Positions 12,535 to 24,600 of a DNA stretch of 64,000 bases are shown here, in pieces; the stretch's first letter is position 1, and every line of letters starts with the position of its first letter. Made by a program: the position numbers and the translations under genes. This DNA is from Sphagnum compactum. Its lineage: Eukaryota; Bryophyta; Sphagnopsida; Sphagnales. The notes below the pieces were generated by a model. That model searched no databases and had not been told where the DNA came from. It saw only the letters and a program-made list of their open reading frames with translations. The stretch is taken from NCBI GenBank assembly GCA_965153455.1, contig OZ234503.1, positions 2,170,001 to 2,234,000 of the forward strand, given 5' to 3'.

Positions 12535-15278
12535 ATGGTGGCATATGAAGCGCCTGCAACAACGCAGACGAAGTACAGGTCTGCTGCAAGGAAGATGAGA
12601 GATGATCCTCCTCAGGGCTCTGCTGCTGCTGCAGTCGTGAGTGCTGCTGTGTCTGTTGTACAGGACTGGCGAAACAATCCGTTGTTGTTTCCTGGCCGAC
12701 TTCGTCGTAGCATGCACGTACTCCATGCAACGCCAACCTTGGCAACGCCGAAACCAGAGCCGCATCCGCTCGGAGAAGAAGAAGGAGGCGAGGATGCAGA
12801 GGAGTTCGACTATTATCCACATGCTCCTGGCAAGCGCTACAAGATGTATGATTCTTCTCTTCCTGATTCACAACCATCACTTACGAGGAAGAAGAAGAAG
12901 ATGAGTAGTCGGATGCTTCCACCGATGATGCCGCCAGTGTCTGTCGTCCCTTCTTCTGTCCCTTTTAATCCTTTGGAGGAGCCAAGTCCTCTGGGCTTGA
13001 CTCTGAGGAAGACTCCTTCCTTATTGAACCTTATCACCTTGCAATTGGCACAAAGCACATCTTCTGCACCAGCATCTGATCCTCCGAGCTGTGAAAGCTT
13101 AGACCAAGAAGGACTGTGGAAAAGTGGTGGCAGAGTTGAGAAGTGTTTGTTGGTCCCAGCAGCTGGATCTGTGGCAGCACATGACAAGCTGAAAGCATCC
13201 AATTTTCCAGCATCCACACTGAAGATTGGGACATGGGAGGTAAGAAAGACTTCTGAATTAGGTTTATGAATTTGTCAGTATGTGAGGATCATGCACAACA
13301 TACAGTACCATCTTGCAATCTGATGTTACAGGTCAATGATGGATCTTTTTATGTTTGATAGCAGAGATCTGTTTGTTGATTCATATGTCTAGTGCATGTG
13401 ATGAACATTTGAATATCAGGTTGAGATTTTGCCCATGATGTTGGGGTTCAGCGCATCTCGAGGTACGAGGGAGATCTTGTTGCCAAATGCTATTATGCAA
13501 AGCACAAGCTTGTGTGGGAAGTGCTGGACAATGGGTTGAAAAGCAAGATGGAAATACAGTGGTCTGACATCTCAGCCATGAAGGCAACCTTCCCAGAGAG
13601 CCTTCCTGGATCTCTTGAGATTGAAGTATGCAACTCTTTATCTCAGTTGTGGATCTGTGTAGATTAATCAAACTTGTGCAAGGAGCATATTGGAGTTGTT
13701 GAGGTGGTGGCTCTGGTTGCTGTTTTGTTGCCTGATGAATGTTTGATCAGATATTAAGTTGGTTTTTTTTGTTCTCAGGTATCTCAACCTCCTCTGTTTT
13801 TCAAGGAGACTAACCCACAACCAAGAAAGCATACCCTGTGGCAGGCTACTTCTGACTTTACAGGGGGGCAAGCAACTACTTGCAAGTCAGTAAATCTTTT
13901 GGGGCTTTTAATTGATGGGATCTTTGTGTTTGCTGAACATCTGGGTGAAAGGTTCTGTGATATTGCTATTTGCCCTTAGATTTAGTCTGTGTGCAGTCCT
14001 TCGTATTTTGCCTCACAGCTAATACCATGCTCATGACTCAGAGGAAAATGCCATTTGTGGGGGAATGGGCTACTGCAATTAGTGTACTTTCATAATTCTC
14101 TCATTATTTTGAATCAGTTTTTGCAATTGCAACTAGATAGGTGGACAGACCTTATCAAATTGTTGCCACACGTTTCAATTTGTACTTGGTTCCTGGACAG
14201 TTAAATTATGTTGGTTTGTTTCAATTTCAGACGTCATTCACTGCAGTTTCCAGAGGGTGTACTGAACAAACACTATGAGAAGCTGGTCCAGTGTGACCCT
14301 CGCCTCAAGGCCCTGGTGGAGGGAACTCTTGTCGTTGGGCCAAGCCTTCCTTGTGACCAGACTGATTCCATGTTTGAAGGATGGTCTGCTCTGCATCTTT
14401 CAAAGACTTTGAGCCCTTTGGCACATGCCTTTGAAGGATTAAGTTACCAGCCACAAATGCTAGTGTCCCATTACTCATCTCTTCAACAGAGGCATAAGAT
14501 GACAGGGCTTATTCCTGAACCACAAGCAGATTCAAGCTCAGTGGATGTGCAGATGAGCAACATGTCTTCCCCAAGTTCTGGTACTGTATCTGATCTTATC
14601 ATGGTTGCTTGTAGGATATCCTATTGGCTTTTTGGACAAAGGTTGCTCTTCTGCTTTTGGTTTTTCATGATATTTGTGCTGTATGGTGGCTGACTTTAGA
14701 TTGAAACTGTACTGCACATGTTTGTTGATGACATTTCATGTGTGTGACAATAACTCTAGTTCATGGAATTAATTGTGAATTTTGTCCCTTTGGCAGTGGT
14801 GGGGATCCAGGGTAGTGAGGAAGGTGGTAATAGTGACTGTGAGGAGTACTGCATAAAAGAGGAGTTCCCAACATCTACTCCCATTTGCAATGTGAATCCT
14901 ACCTACTCATTGCCCATGTATTATTATAACCATGAACAAAAGCCATCCTTGAATGATTTTTCTGGCAGCAGTGATGTGTCTGCTTCAAACAGAAAGATTC
15001 TGGATAAGATTGCTCAGGTGCTCCTTGGAGATTCTTATGCTACATTTTCTAATGAACAGGCTATCCTACTTGCTGCTAGGATGCAGTCTATGCAGGCTGT
15101 CTTAACCAAAGATTTTCAAACAGGGCCAGTCAGCCATCCTCAATCCGAGGGCTTTGTTTCTGATGTACACTATAATTACTTGGACACAGACTCTGGCCAG
15201 GACAGTGGTCTAGATTATGACCAATCTGACATTGGAATTGAGAGTTTCATAGGTCTGACAAAAGGAGCAGCATTCTAG
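12535..15278 (+). CDS. Plant protein with TRF2/HOY1-type PH-like domain
   Basis: Five exons (12535-13239, 13452-13625, 13779-13885, 14231-14580, 14797-15278) join in phase with GT/AG borders to give 605 residues. The N-terminal third is low-complexity and carries EPSPLGLTLRKTPSLLNLI, a conserved short block of this plant family. The conserved domain begins at KLKASNFPASTLKIGTWE and runs through RYEGDLVAKCYYAKHKLVWE, KMEIQWSDISAMKA, PLFFKETNPQPRKHTLW and LQFPEGVLNKHYEKLVQCDP. This is the PH-like domain Pfam names after TRF2/HOY1; the match is from memory. The molecular function is not established. The C-terminal 160 residues include LLGDSYATFSNEQA and an acidic tail. The ATG at 12535 is the first in frame after the pyrimidine-rich leader. 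The gene converges on its minus-strand neighbour 2.2 kb away. Confidence 0.85.
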
Positions 15279-17511
15279 TCTGAGGCTGCACAAGTACAAT
15301 GCCATGTTGGACCCCTTGTTCAACTCAGTGTTGCAGTGCTGTAGCAGGAACAGCTCTACAGGTGATTTGGTTATGAACCTCCCAAGGGTGGCATCTCTCC
15401 CCCAGCTGTTTGAGTCTGTTTCACAAGTGCCAATATCAAAATATGAGCTGTTTGTGAAATTGTCATACATGAGCATTCAGTGAAACAGAGCAATTTGAAG
15501 TTGCTAAAGAGTGCAGCTGAAGTTTTAGGGATCTTCTGAGCTATCAACTAGAGTTTTCAAGAGAATTGGTTGCAGAAGTGAAAAATTCAGTAGGTTTGGT
15601 AATTGTATCATAGATACAGAATCAAAATTTGTTTAGGTTTTCTTGTGGCATTGTCCTGCAATGCCATATGTGCCCATTTCCCTTCATTAATGACAGAGTC
15701 TCTGGTGTGCAGCACAGAGTTTTACAGCTCATGATCTTACCCAGAAAATAGGACAGCTGACACACTAGAGTTCTGGTGGGGACAGATATGATCAAAAACC
15801 TTCAAAAGTTTGATATGTATTCAATTGAGAAACATGTGGACAGCAAGTTTACTTTCAAAAGTTTACATTTTCAATGTTTGTCATTTGTGAGGGATATATG
15901 TTGTGGGCCATTTCTGCAACTTCCCTCTTACATGTGTGTATCTTTTCTTTTCAGTCTCTGAGGATTTGTCTCTTTTTGAGAAGCTGTTTGGGACCCTCTC
16001 TAATGGTGCTTGTAAGGGCTCTATATGTATGTTTTCATGTTTGTCCAGACTTGCAGAACTTGTGTGAAATATTGGAATTTGAGACCACAAGAGTCTCTGT
16101 GGTTCCAGAAGACAGTTAAGTACGTATACAGTCAGAAAAGTTGATTGCTCATCTAACAATTACCTTGTGCTGTGCCTGAATTCATGAAAGGAAGAACCCA
16201 TTTTTCCTCTTGCACCAACAAGTTGTGAATTTGCTGACTTCCACCTTTTATGGATCTTTTCGAGTGTTTGCTACAACATGGGGGCTGCGTGTGTGGGGAG
16301 GTTCAAGCAGTGGAGTCAAAAAGCATTTCTTCCCAGGATGCCCAAGTTCCAGTGCTAACTTGTGTAAAATGTGATAATCCTCTGCTGCAAAACTGGTAAA
16401 GGACTTCAGACCACCATGTGCTAATTAATCCTTACCAACACACCTTTAACGTGGGAATGTAATGTTTTCTCAGCAGAGAAAACAAGAGTCTAGAATTCCA
16501 AGGCACACATGCGTACTTGCCAAAAGTGTAGCTTTGTTGTAGCATGCACAAATGAAATTTTGCTATAGAAGATCTGATGCCACATGTCTTGGTTGGCTAT
16601 GCTACTCTCAGAGAAATTTGTCCAAGGGATTCCAGATGAGGGTTCCTACAGTATGGAACTCTTTGACTCCACTGCTTGAACCATACACACACATGGTATG
16701 TGCTGTGCTGTGCCTTGATTATCACCTCTAGGCTTTTGCCTTAACAAGTACAGCAACTCTGGCACAGGAGAATGGCTATGAGGTTTCCTGTCATGCTGAT
16801 AATTTGGCTTGGATAGTAGTCCCTTCCAGATAGTGGATTGCATCCACTTTTTGCAACTCCTTGGGCAATGCAATGTATGTGGCAACCATTTGAGCATGTG
16901 CTTAGGGGAATGGTAAAAACCATTCAATGCCCTTGGCATACTGTTTTCCATGCACTCCATCAGTGCATGGCAAACGCTGTATCTTTAGCATGCCGGCCTG
17001 CATAATATATATAGCAAACAAAGCCATTGTCAGTTTCAGGGTGGCGAGGTGGTGGCCCAGTGGAAGGAAAGGGAGGCTCTAATTCATGTGCAGAGATGAC
17101 TAGAGAAGGATCGCACTTTTCACACATGATTCTGTCTGGAATGTGTTTGTCAAGCATCTGTGGTATTGGAGCAGATTGCTAAAACTATCAGGGGTGTGGA
17201 TCTCACCTCTTTATGAGGGGGCTGCACTTCTTCATCTTTTGCATCCACCACATTGGCCAGACCCTACATGTTACAGCCACAATCATCTTTTCCTCTTTCA
17301 TGTGCAGATCAAGACACATGCCCTAATTTGAGCCAATTTGGCTCCTTGAGACTTGAAATTACTGGAGTACCTGTGAAAAGAAGCATTTCTTGTGCAGATC
17401 AAGTCTAGCCACTTTTGGAAAATATTTCTGACATGACTTTCAGGGGGTGCATGACTTTCGGGTGCATGTTTCATGCACTTGAAAGCCTTACAAATATCAA
17501 ATATCGACATG
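15279..17511. other. 3' flanks of two convergent genes
   Basis: No further exon is recognised between the stop codon at 15278 and the stop codon of the convergent gene at 17512. The sequence has gene-like base composition and probably includes long 3' untranslated regions from both sides. Open frames here are short and show no domain. Confidence 0.5.
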
Positions 17512-20015
17512 CTATGTGTCAATTCCCACGTCATCCATAATGTGCAAGATCTGTTGTTGCCGAGACAGACTGGTCAATCACACCAGTTGTCAATTCGAAC
17601 TGAGGACCTCAACAAACAAAACGGAATCTGAGAAGGGAAAGATCTTACCATCTTGCCAAGTTCCTGCAACACAATTTGAGGCAAATTCTGCCTGACTTGA
17701 TGGCCAATTCCTGTCAACTGAGGTCCGAGTGTACCTGATGTACCAAAGGTGACAATCTGCATGGTGCACGTCCATCACCAACCAGTCAAATATCAGTATC
17801 AGAGGCAAGGGACAATCTTCAAGGACTGCTGTCCAGTATTCTACAGTTTTGGACTGAGGAGTCCAAGTTCTCAGTGCAATCTCCCTTGACTATCAGCATG
17901 CTTGCTAACTTGGAACTCAAAACAAACAAAGTCTTGTTGTAGAAATCAATCTCACTTGATTGGAATCTTTGCCTATGAATCAAACAGCTGAAGAATATAC
18001 CTTGGAGGGTGCCCATACTGGGGTCCTGACCTTGAAGTGAGTAAACTCGACTGATGTGTTTCCTTGAAGCTGGCTTGCTGAAGGATCTGTGGTACATTGC
18101 TTCTCATGGGTTGATCTCATCTTCCCACAGTTATCTATTGTTTTCTGACATGCCACCAGAGAGTAAAGCCCCAGGTGAGTTTGTTCCTCCTGCCCTGTTT
18201 TGTGGGACACAGACTCTTTGGGATATTACTAGTCAAAGGCTACCTACCTGCATGCTAAATGCAGCAAAGTCCAAGTCATGCCGTTTCCTATCAATGTCGG
18301 TCTCCAAATCTTGGAGGTCTCTAGGACAACACTTCTTCTTCTGCTTCTTATCAGGTGTAGTATAAATCTGCATTGTCTCTGTTGAAAATGGCAATGACCC
18401 ACAATCTCATATCAGGAAACTCACAAAATGTTTTACTCAGAGTTGTAGTTGTCACTCTTGTGTGTTACATCTTTGTAAAGAATCAAATTGATATTAGAAT
18501 TCAAACCTTGGCTCAGCAGCCTGTAATCTTCATGGACTTGTTGCAAAGCTGCTTCCAGCTGCTGTTGTATTCTGCTCAACATTTCATCATCTCTAATATC
18601 ATTGGATTTAAGACATGCAAATGCTGCTACTTGTTCCCTTTCCCTTTCGGATTCCAGCATATGAACTCGTTCCTTCAAGTTTGCAAGCCTCTCACTATTG
18701 TAGCTAGACCTTATATTCAAAGGTAGTCCCTCATCACTAAGCTCCAAAGGCTCTATTTCCATGAACTCAGGCATCCCCATGGAATCCATATCAGAAGAGG
18801 ACCCTGCACTGTTGCTTGCTAGAAGATTGTTTCTCATTACACTCTCCTCCCTCCTTTGACCTTTGATTACTTCTAGATTCTTCTGCAGCTGATGATGGGG
18901 CATCAGTGCAGTTCCCCTCACAATGGAGCTTCTTCTTGAAGTGCCAAGTGCAGGCACTTCAGCCACAGGCATGTGGGGTTTTGAAGATGACAATCTTTTG
19001 CTCAGGAGCCCAACTTTCTGCAGTTGATCTGTACTTACTGCTATAGAGGGTCTTCTTGAGATCATGACAGTAGAGCTTCTCCTAGACAACCTAGATGTAA
19101 GCCCAGTTCCAACAGCAGGAACCATTCTTGAGGACCCACCTACAGAATCAATACCTGCAGTGATACCTGGTCCCAATGCAGAAACCTGCCTTGGAGGGGC
19201 TCCATTTCCCAACCCTTGTTCAGGCAGTATTGTGGGTGTTCTCATCTTGGCTACTAAAACAGTGCTTCTCTTTGATGCCCTGGGCTCCACAGGAATGGAT
19301 TCCGGTTTAATGGAGGAGATCCTTCTGACAAGAACTTCATTGTTTGTTCCATCAAGACCCAGTGCATCAGGGATTACTTTGGAGCTTCTACTTGATGCCC
19401 TGACCTCAACAGGAACACGGAGTTTAGTGGAGGAATACTTCCTGAGAGGCACCTCAGGTTTGATCTCCTCAAAACCAAATGGGTTTGTGGTCTCAGGGAT
19501 CACCTTGGAGCTTCTTCTTGAAGCTGCAAGGGGGTTACTAACAGGCTCAGACTGTGCCATAGCCATGGCTGCAGGCATAGTAGTTGCTGAGTAACTCTTG
19601 GAGGTAAGTTTGTTTGCAGTGTACCTTAGGAGGTTGTGAACAACCCGTGCCTCCTGGAGCTCATTTTCCAGCATCTCCTTTTCTGCTGCCATCTGATCAG
19701 CACAAACATAAAGGGCAGGTGCTGTCAAAGGCGGGTTCATGTAATATGGATGCAAGTAGCAGCAACAAAATCAGTGTTGCAGGTTTTCCAAAGAATCAAT
19801 TCAAACCACATTTTGGGTACAGGTCCCACCTTTGAAAAAGCATCCTTGAGTTGCACCATGTTGTCAGAACCTGTTGAAGCAGCCAGAAGTTCATCTCTCT
19901 CCTGAGAAATTTGCTCCCGCTCTTCTGTTTCCTCCTGGAGCTTCTGCAATAGCTCATCTCTCTCTGCAATCAAGTTCTGGATATCAGTGGCATCTTCTTC
20001 AGCAGCATCACTCAT
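17512..20015 (-). CDS. Unrecognised coiled-coil protein rich in RRxS sites
   Basis: Six minus-strand exons (19830-20015, 18507-19692, 18248-18378, 18031-18144, 17649-17756, 17512-17550) join in phase to give about 587 residues. I do not recognise the family. Residues 10-95 are a coiled coil (NLIAERDELLQKLQEETEE, then AAEKEMLENELQEARVV). Residues about 110-330 are disordered, with basophilic sites RRSS, RKYS, RRIS, KRST, RRPS and KRLS and a degenerate repeat of about 42 residues beginning at RRSSKVIP. A second coiled coil follows (RLANLKERVHMLESERERE). The C-terminal exons give DLQDLETDIDRKRHDLDF and VTFGTSGTLGPQLTGIGHQ, ending DDVGIDT. The ATG at 20015 opens the first exon. The acceptor of the last exon is the weakest join. 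A structural or cytoskeletal role is a guess. Confidence 0.7.
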
Positions 20016-20139
20016 ATGTACTTATGTGTGTTGCAACTATTGCCTCTGCTCCTGTAATCCTGACATCAATTCAACACATGTATTAGTTCATGTGCTCATG
20101 TTATGAAGAATACTTGCATATGCATTGGCTTTAAGTTGC

Positions 20140-20900
20140 AAGGACCTAATGGAGAAGATCCACTGTAGTTGTACGTAGCTAGGTCTGGTTGAAACTGGGA
20201 TCAGCATGGATTCAGAGCTCAGCATCTAATGATCACCTGCAGTGATCTCCCTTGCATCAGCAGTGAAATTACCGGTGGTTTCAGCTTGTTCTCTACATTT
20301 GTGCAGTTGCCTAAGCCCACTCTGCAGCTGCTCCCTATGAATCTACTTGAAGCTTCAGCTTGATTTCTTCTACCTGCATCTTCCCTTCTAGCAGCTTCCA
20401 GCTTTTTTAGCCACTTCCACCGCTTTACTCTCTGTCAGGACAATCCCAGTTTTATCCTTCCCATGTTGGGTTGCCAAATCTCCAGAGTCTGTTTCTGCAG
20501 CTCCCAAAATGCTAGGTCAAATCTTCAGCCTTACACACTGCTAGGGAGTGCAGGAGCTTAATCTTTTCTCCAGTTCCATTCCAAAACATCAGCTTCTTCT
20601 TTTTTTGCAACTTTCAATTGCTTAAGCCAATATACAGCATTGCCACTACTAGTCAGATTACTGGCTGCAGAGGTTCGATTCTTAGCATCTTCCAATTGCT
20701 GAGCCCAAATCACAACACCTGTTATATAGTCTTTGCTAACTTACCAGCGGTGTCAGCTTCCTTTCTAGCATATCCTCTAGTTGCTGGGACCCAAGTCCTC
20801 AATTTGCTTGGCCAGCTGCTCTATTAGTTAGCTAGCAGCAGCATCAGCATATCTGCTGATGCTCTTACTCAGCATTCAAAAGTCTCTCTAAGCATCTTTC
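20140..20900 (-). pseudogene. Decayed coiled-coil coding sequence
   Basis: Minus-strand reading shows heptad-like pieces broken by stops and frameshifts. Examples are EQLAKQIEDLGPSN, QLEDAKNRTSAASNLTSS, WLKQLKVAKKEEADVLEW and REQLQSGLRQLHKCREQAE. The pieces recur every 100-150 bases with similar wording (QL..A...EAD). They lie directly upstream of the coiled-coil gene and in its orientation, so they may be a lost N-terminal extension or a duplicated repeat exon. Confidence 0.45.
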
Positions 20901-21668
20901 AATGCCTCTCCTCCCAAGTCACTGGTCCATCAAAACTACCCATCATGCATGGATCCCATTCTCCCCAACTTTCTTCCTCCATTGTGTGGCAAAATGGCAT
21001 TGTCTTTTTGCTTCTGCAGCTCCAGCATTTTGCCAGATCTGTCATGCCAACCCAAAAAAATACAAACATTGCAGAAGCATTACAATCTTTCAAGGACCTT
21101 ACAGTTGAAATTGCTGCTCTGAGACTACTGAGGAACTCTTCAATCCTCTAACTCTGATATATAAAGACTGTTGTTGTATAGCATACTTTTGAAGCATTAT
21201 TAAGCTTGTGAACTGACAAAAAAGAGATCCAAAACATGGTCAGAAAAAATCCAAAGTTTCTCATCAAAATATGTTGTGTGAAAACCTACTAAGGGAATGC
21301 AAATCGATTTTGGAAGTGAAGCTTTTATGCTAAGAGATGTACCCATTCATGCGAAAAGCTCTGGCAGTGCACCTGTTAAAGATATTCTGCCTCCTGCTTT
21401 TAACGCATGAAGTCTGAGATCATAGAGTGGAGGGTTACACTTCAGGAGCAACCCATCACTCTTCTGCTACCTTTTGAGCTTGCTCCAGGCAGGAGGCCTG
21501 CAGAAACCCATCACTCTTCTGCTGCTATTTGAGCTTGCTCCAGGAGAGAGACGTATGCATAACCCAACAAAAACTACAGAAACCCATCACTCTTCTGCTG
21601 CCTTTTGAGCTTTCTCCAAGAGTCTCTTGTTGGTGTGGCGCTACTGAGTGAGGAGTTTTGCTTTTGGT
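20901..21668. other. Divergent promoter region
   Basis: This stretch lies between the decayed coiled-coil sequence and the start codon of the S-acyltransferase gene at 21669. It includes three copies of a 40-bp repeat (21450-21622). Nothing else is recognised. Confidence 0.4.
21450..21622. repeat. Three spaced copies of a 40-bp repeat
   Basis: The unit AACCCATCACTCTTCTGCT followed by TTTGAGCTTGCTCCA occurs at 21450, 21505 and 21581, separated by unrelated spacers of different length. It ends about 50 bases before the start codon at 21669. Confidence 0.8.
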
Positions 21669-24600
21669 ATGATGAAGAAGAAGGTGCTGCTGTCGTTGCT
21701 GCTGCCATGGCTACTCGCCCCGGCCATGTTCGCCCTCGTTGTGGCAGCAGTTCGTGCTTGGAACACAGATTCCCTCATCACGGCTCTTGTGTTTGTGGGT
21801 ACGCTCGCTCCTTCTTCGCTTACTTTCAATGGAGTTTTCTTGTCAACGTGCTGGTCTTTCTCTCCGAGGCGGAATCTGAGACCGATCTTTTTTGTGTCCT
21901 GATTGCTCCGTTGTTGTTATCTTTGGGCAGTTCTGCCTTTGGCTGCTTGGATCGCAGCTCAACGAAGCTGCTGCAAGGATGCGATTCAGGAGCCTGTGTT
22001 TGCTCCATCTTTCGTTGCTGCAGTTATTGCCACGACTTGCGGGACTTACGTCGCCATTTTGCGTCCTGGTAGTCACAACAAACTGCTGCTCCTCCTTCTC
22101 CAAGCGGCTGCAGATCAACAGCAGTTTAGGAAACTATAATTTTGTAACATTTTGGCAGTAAAATACATCTCTTTCTTTGATTGTCATGCATGTATGCTTG
22201 CTGAGAACAGCAAGAAGCTCCAGAAAGAAAGAAAACCTTTGCTGGATCGGAGGAAGAAGCTTTGCTTGCAATTCTCTCTCTCCATGCCATGTTTAGACAG
22301 AAGAATGAGATCGCATGTGTTCTGTCTCCATTGCAGCAGTTTGTGAGGAAGAAGAAGAAGGACTCTGACATCCAATTTTTTGTTGCTTGCCTGCTTGATC
22401 ATCATCATCATCAGCCATCAGTGCAGGATTGGAAGTGGCTTTCGGTTTTGTAGCTCTTACTTTGATTCTTACATTCTGGAGGTCAGCAAATCTCTTGAAT
22501 GTGCAATTGGCATCTACAGTTATGAATTGAAAGACAGAGAGACACAGACACAGAGAGAAATACAAAAGGGATTTGAATGGTCTCATTGAACATTGCTCTG
22601 CTCTGATGTGAAGCATCTGTCTGTTTCTTGGAGCTTTTTCAGAGAACAGAGACATCATGGCAATATCTAAGAATTTGTTTTTCAAAGATGTTGCTGCAGC
22701 AACAGACACAGATCTGAATGCATCTTCTTCTTCATTGCTGTAGCATCTGTTCTTGGAGCTTTTTCAGAGATCAGATGTTGCTGCTGCAACAGACACAGAT
22801 CTGAATGAATCTTCTTCTTCTTCTGCAGTGCTATAACTAACTCTCTCTGTGTGTTGTTGCAAATGCAGGATGATAGTGAGTGATCCTGGCCAACTCCAGG
22901 TCACACATTCAAAGCTGAAGCAAGCACAGATTGGGGATCCAGATTGGGGTACCAAGTCCTCCTCCTACATAACCAGCAGTGGTCATGTGACTGTGGCAAG
23001 GACCATTCCGTGTCAAGCAGGCAAGCGGTTCCTTTGTGAGCAAACCTTTCATTTGTCACACAAAATGGTTGGTTTTTTCTGTGCAAGAATTTGGAACATT
23101 CTAGTGTTGATTATCTCTGAAAGAAATTGGATGACAACAGCACTCTTGTGTCATGTATGTGCTCTGTTGTTTTCAGCTTTAGAGCAAGAGAATTGAGAAG
23201 AGCATTTTGCATCTGTAGACGCTCTCTCTCCTAGTAGGTGTGGTAATGTTTTTGGTTTGGGAGGAGTCATTGTGTTTGGTGGCTGTTTCTTGAACTCAAG
23301 TAGGAGCTTAACAGGGGTCAGGGATGTGGAGATCAGTGATGGGGGGTGTCTACCAACGAGCATTCAACCTCGGTTTCCAGACAGGGACAATGAAGGATTC
23401 CACAACAATGATAGCAGCATTGGGGATGAAACATTGCCAGTACGTCACCCCCCCTGATCTTAATCTGAATGCCATTCTTCAAGAAGTTCATAGTGATGAT
23501 CTTGACACTTCTGCAATGAACAATTTGGGTTAGTTTTTGGGAGGTGAAAACAGAAACCTGGATTGCTTTTTTGGTTTGGATTGAAAAAAGGTTCTGTGGT
23601 GTTGATGTTCTACCCTCTTTCATCAATGTGTTAATTCTTGTCTTGAGGTTGAAGAGTTTGGTGTACTCCAGCTTTTGCTTCAATTTTGTTGAATTCCCGT
23701 CTTGCAATGTGAGCATGTATGCAACCCTTTGATTTGAAATGGGGCTTTTGTTGTATGTGCAGCCACAACGGTCACAGTTTTGTAGGCAGTGCAATGCATG
23801 GATTGACCACTTTGATCATCACTGCCCTGCAGTAATGAACTGTGTGGGTAAGATCCACATGAATTCTCTAGCTCAAAGCAGGTCTCTCAGAGGATGGGGC
23901 AAATCCAGTGCTTTTGGTTTCTGTGTACAAGTTTTCTTGGGTGCTGGAAAAGAGCTAGAATGATGGTCAGTCAACCAGCAGCTGCTATCTCTTAGTTCAG
24001 TCTTTTTGGCCTTCCCATTCTTCTCGTAGCTGCCACTTTGTCCTTCAAAACAAACATTTGTGTCCATTGAAGTCTGGAGAGGTCTAGCACTGATATCAGG
24101 ACCTGTGGAAGTTGCAGTCTATCTGCCGAATATGAGCAACCTGAAAAGACCTTTCCTGTGTGGATGCTAACTGAATTGAGGGTGCTTTTCGGTTAGGCCA
24201 GGGCGTAAGAACCATGTTCTCTTTCTGGGCATGCTGCTAGCATTCATTGTTGCTGAATTTCTTTTTGTATGGTGCTGCTACATCTGTAAGTTTCATCTTC
24301 CTTGATTGTTGTGTGATCCAGTCATATGGTATGCTAGGGAGACTTCTGTGATCAGCTTGCTACTACATTCTTGCAAATTCCAATAGCTCTTCAAGTAATT
24401 TTGAACTCTGATGTAACCTTGCCAAGTAGTTTTGAGCTTCTTTTCCTATAAGTTGTCATTTCGTGGTGGCCATCTCTTCTGTGAGATATTTTTACTTGTG
24501 ATGGATGGTTGTTGACCCTGGGCACATTCTGCAGATCTGGCTGCAGAAAAACTATTCTCCCTTCCAGACTATACTATACTAATTATTGGTGAGTTTCAGG

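Noticed and set aside
12295-13217. Minus-strand frames over exon 1 of the TRF2/HOY1-domain gene
   Set aside because: They are shadows of the sense exon, which shows conserved family blocks in the plus-strand frame.
19064-19594. 176-codon plus-strand frame
   Set aside because: It is antisense to the large exon of the coiled-coil gene, where the minus frame continues through phase-consistent splice joins.
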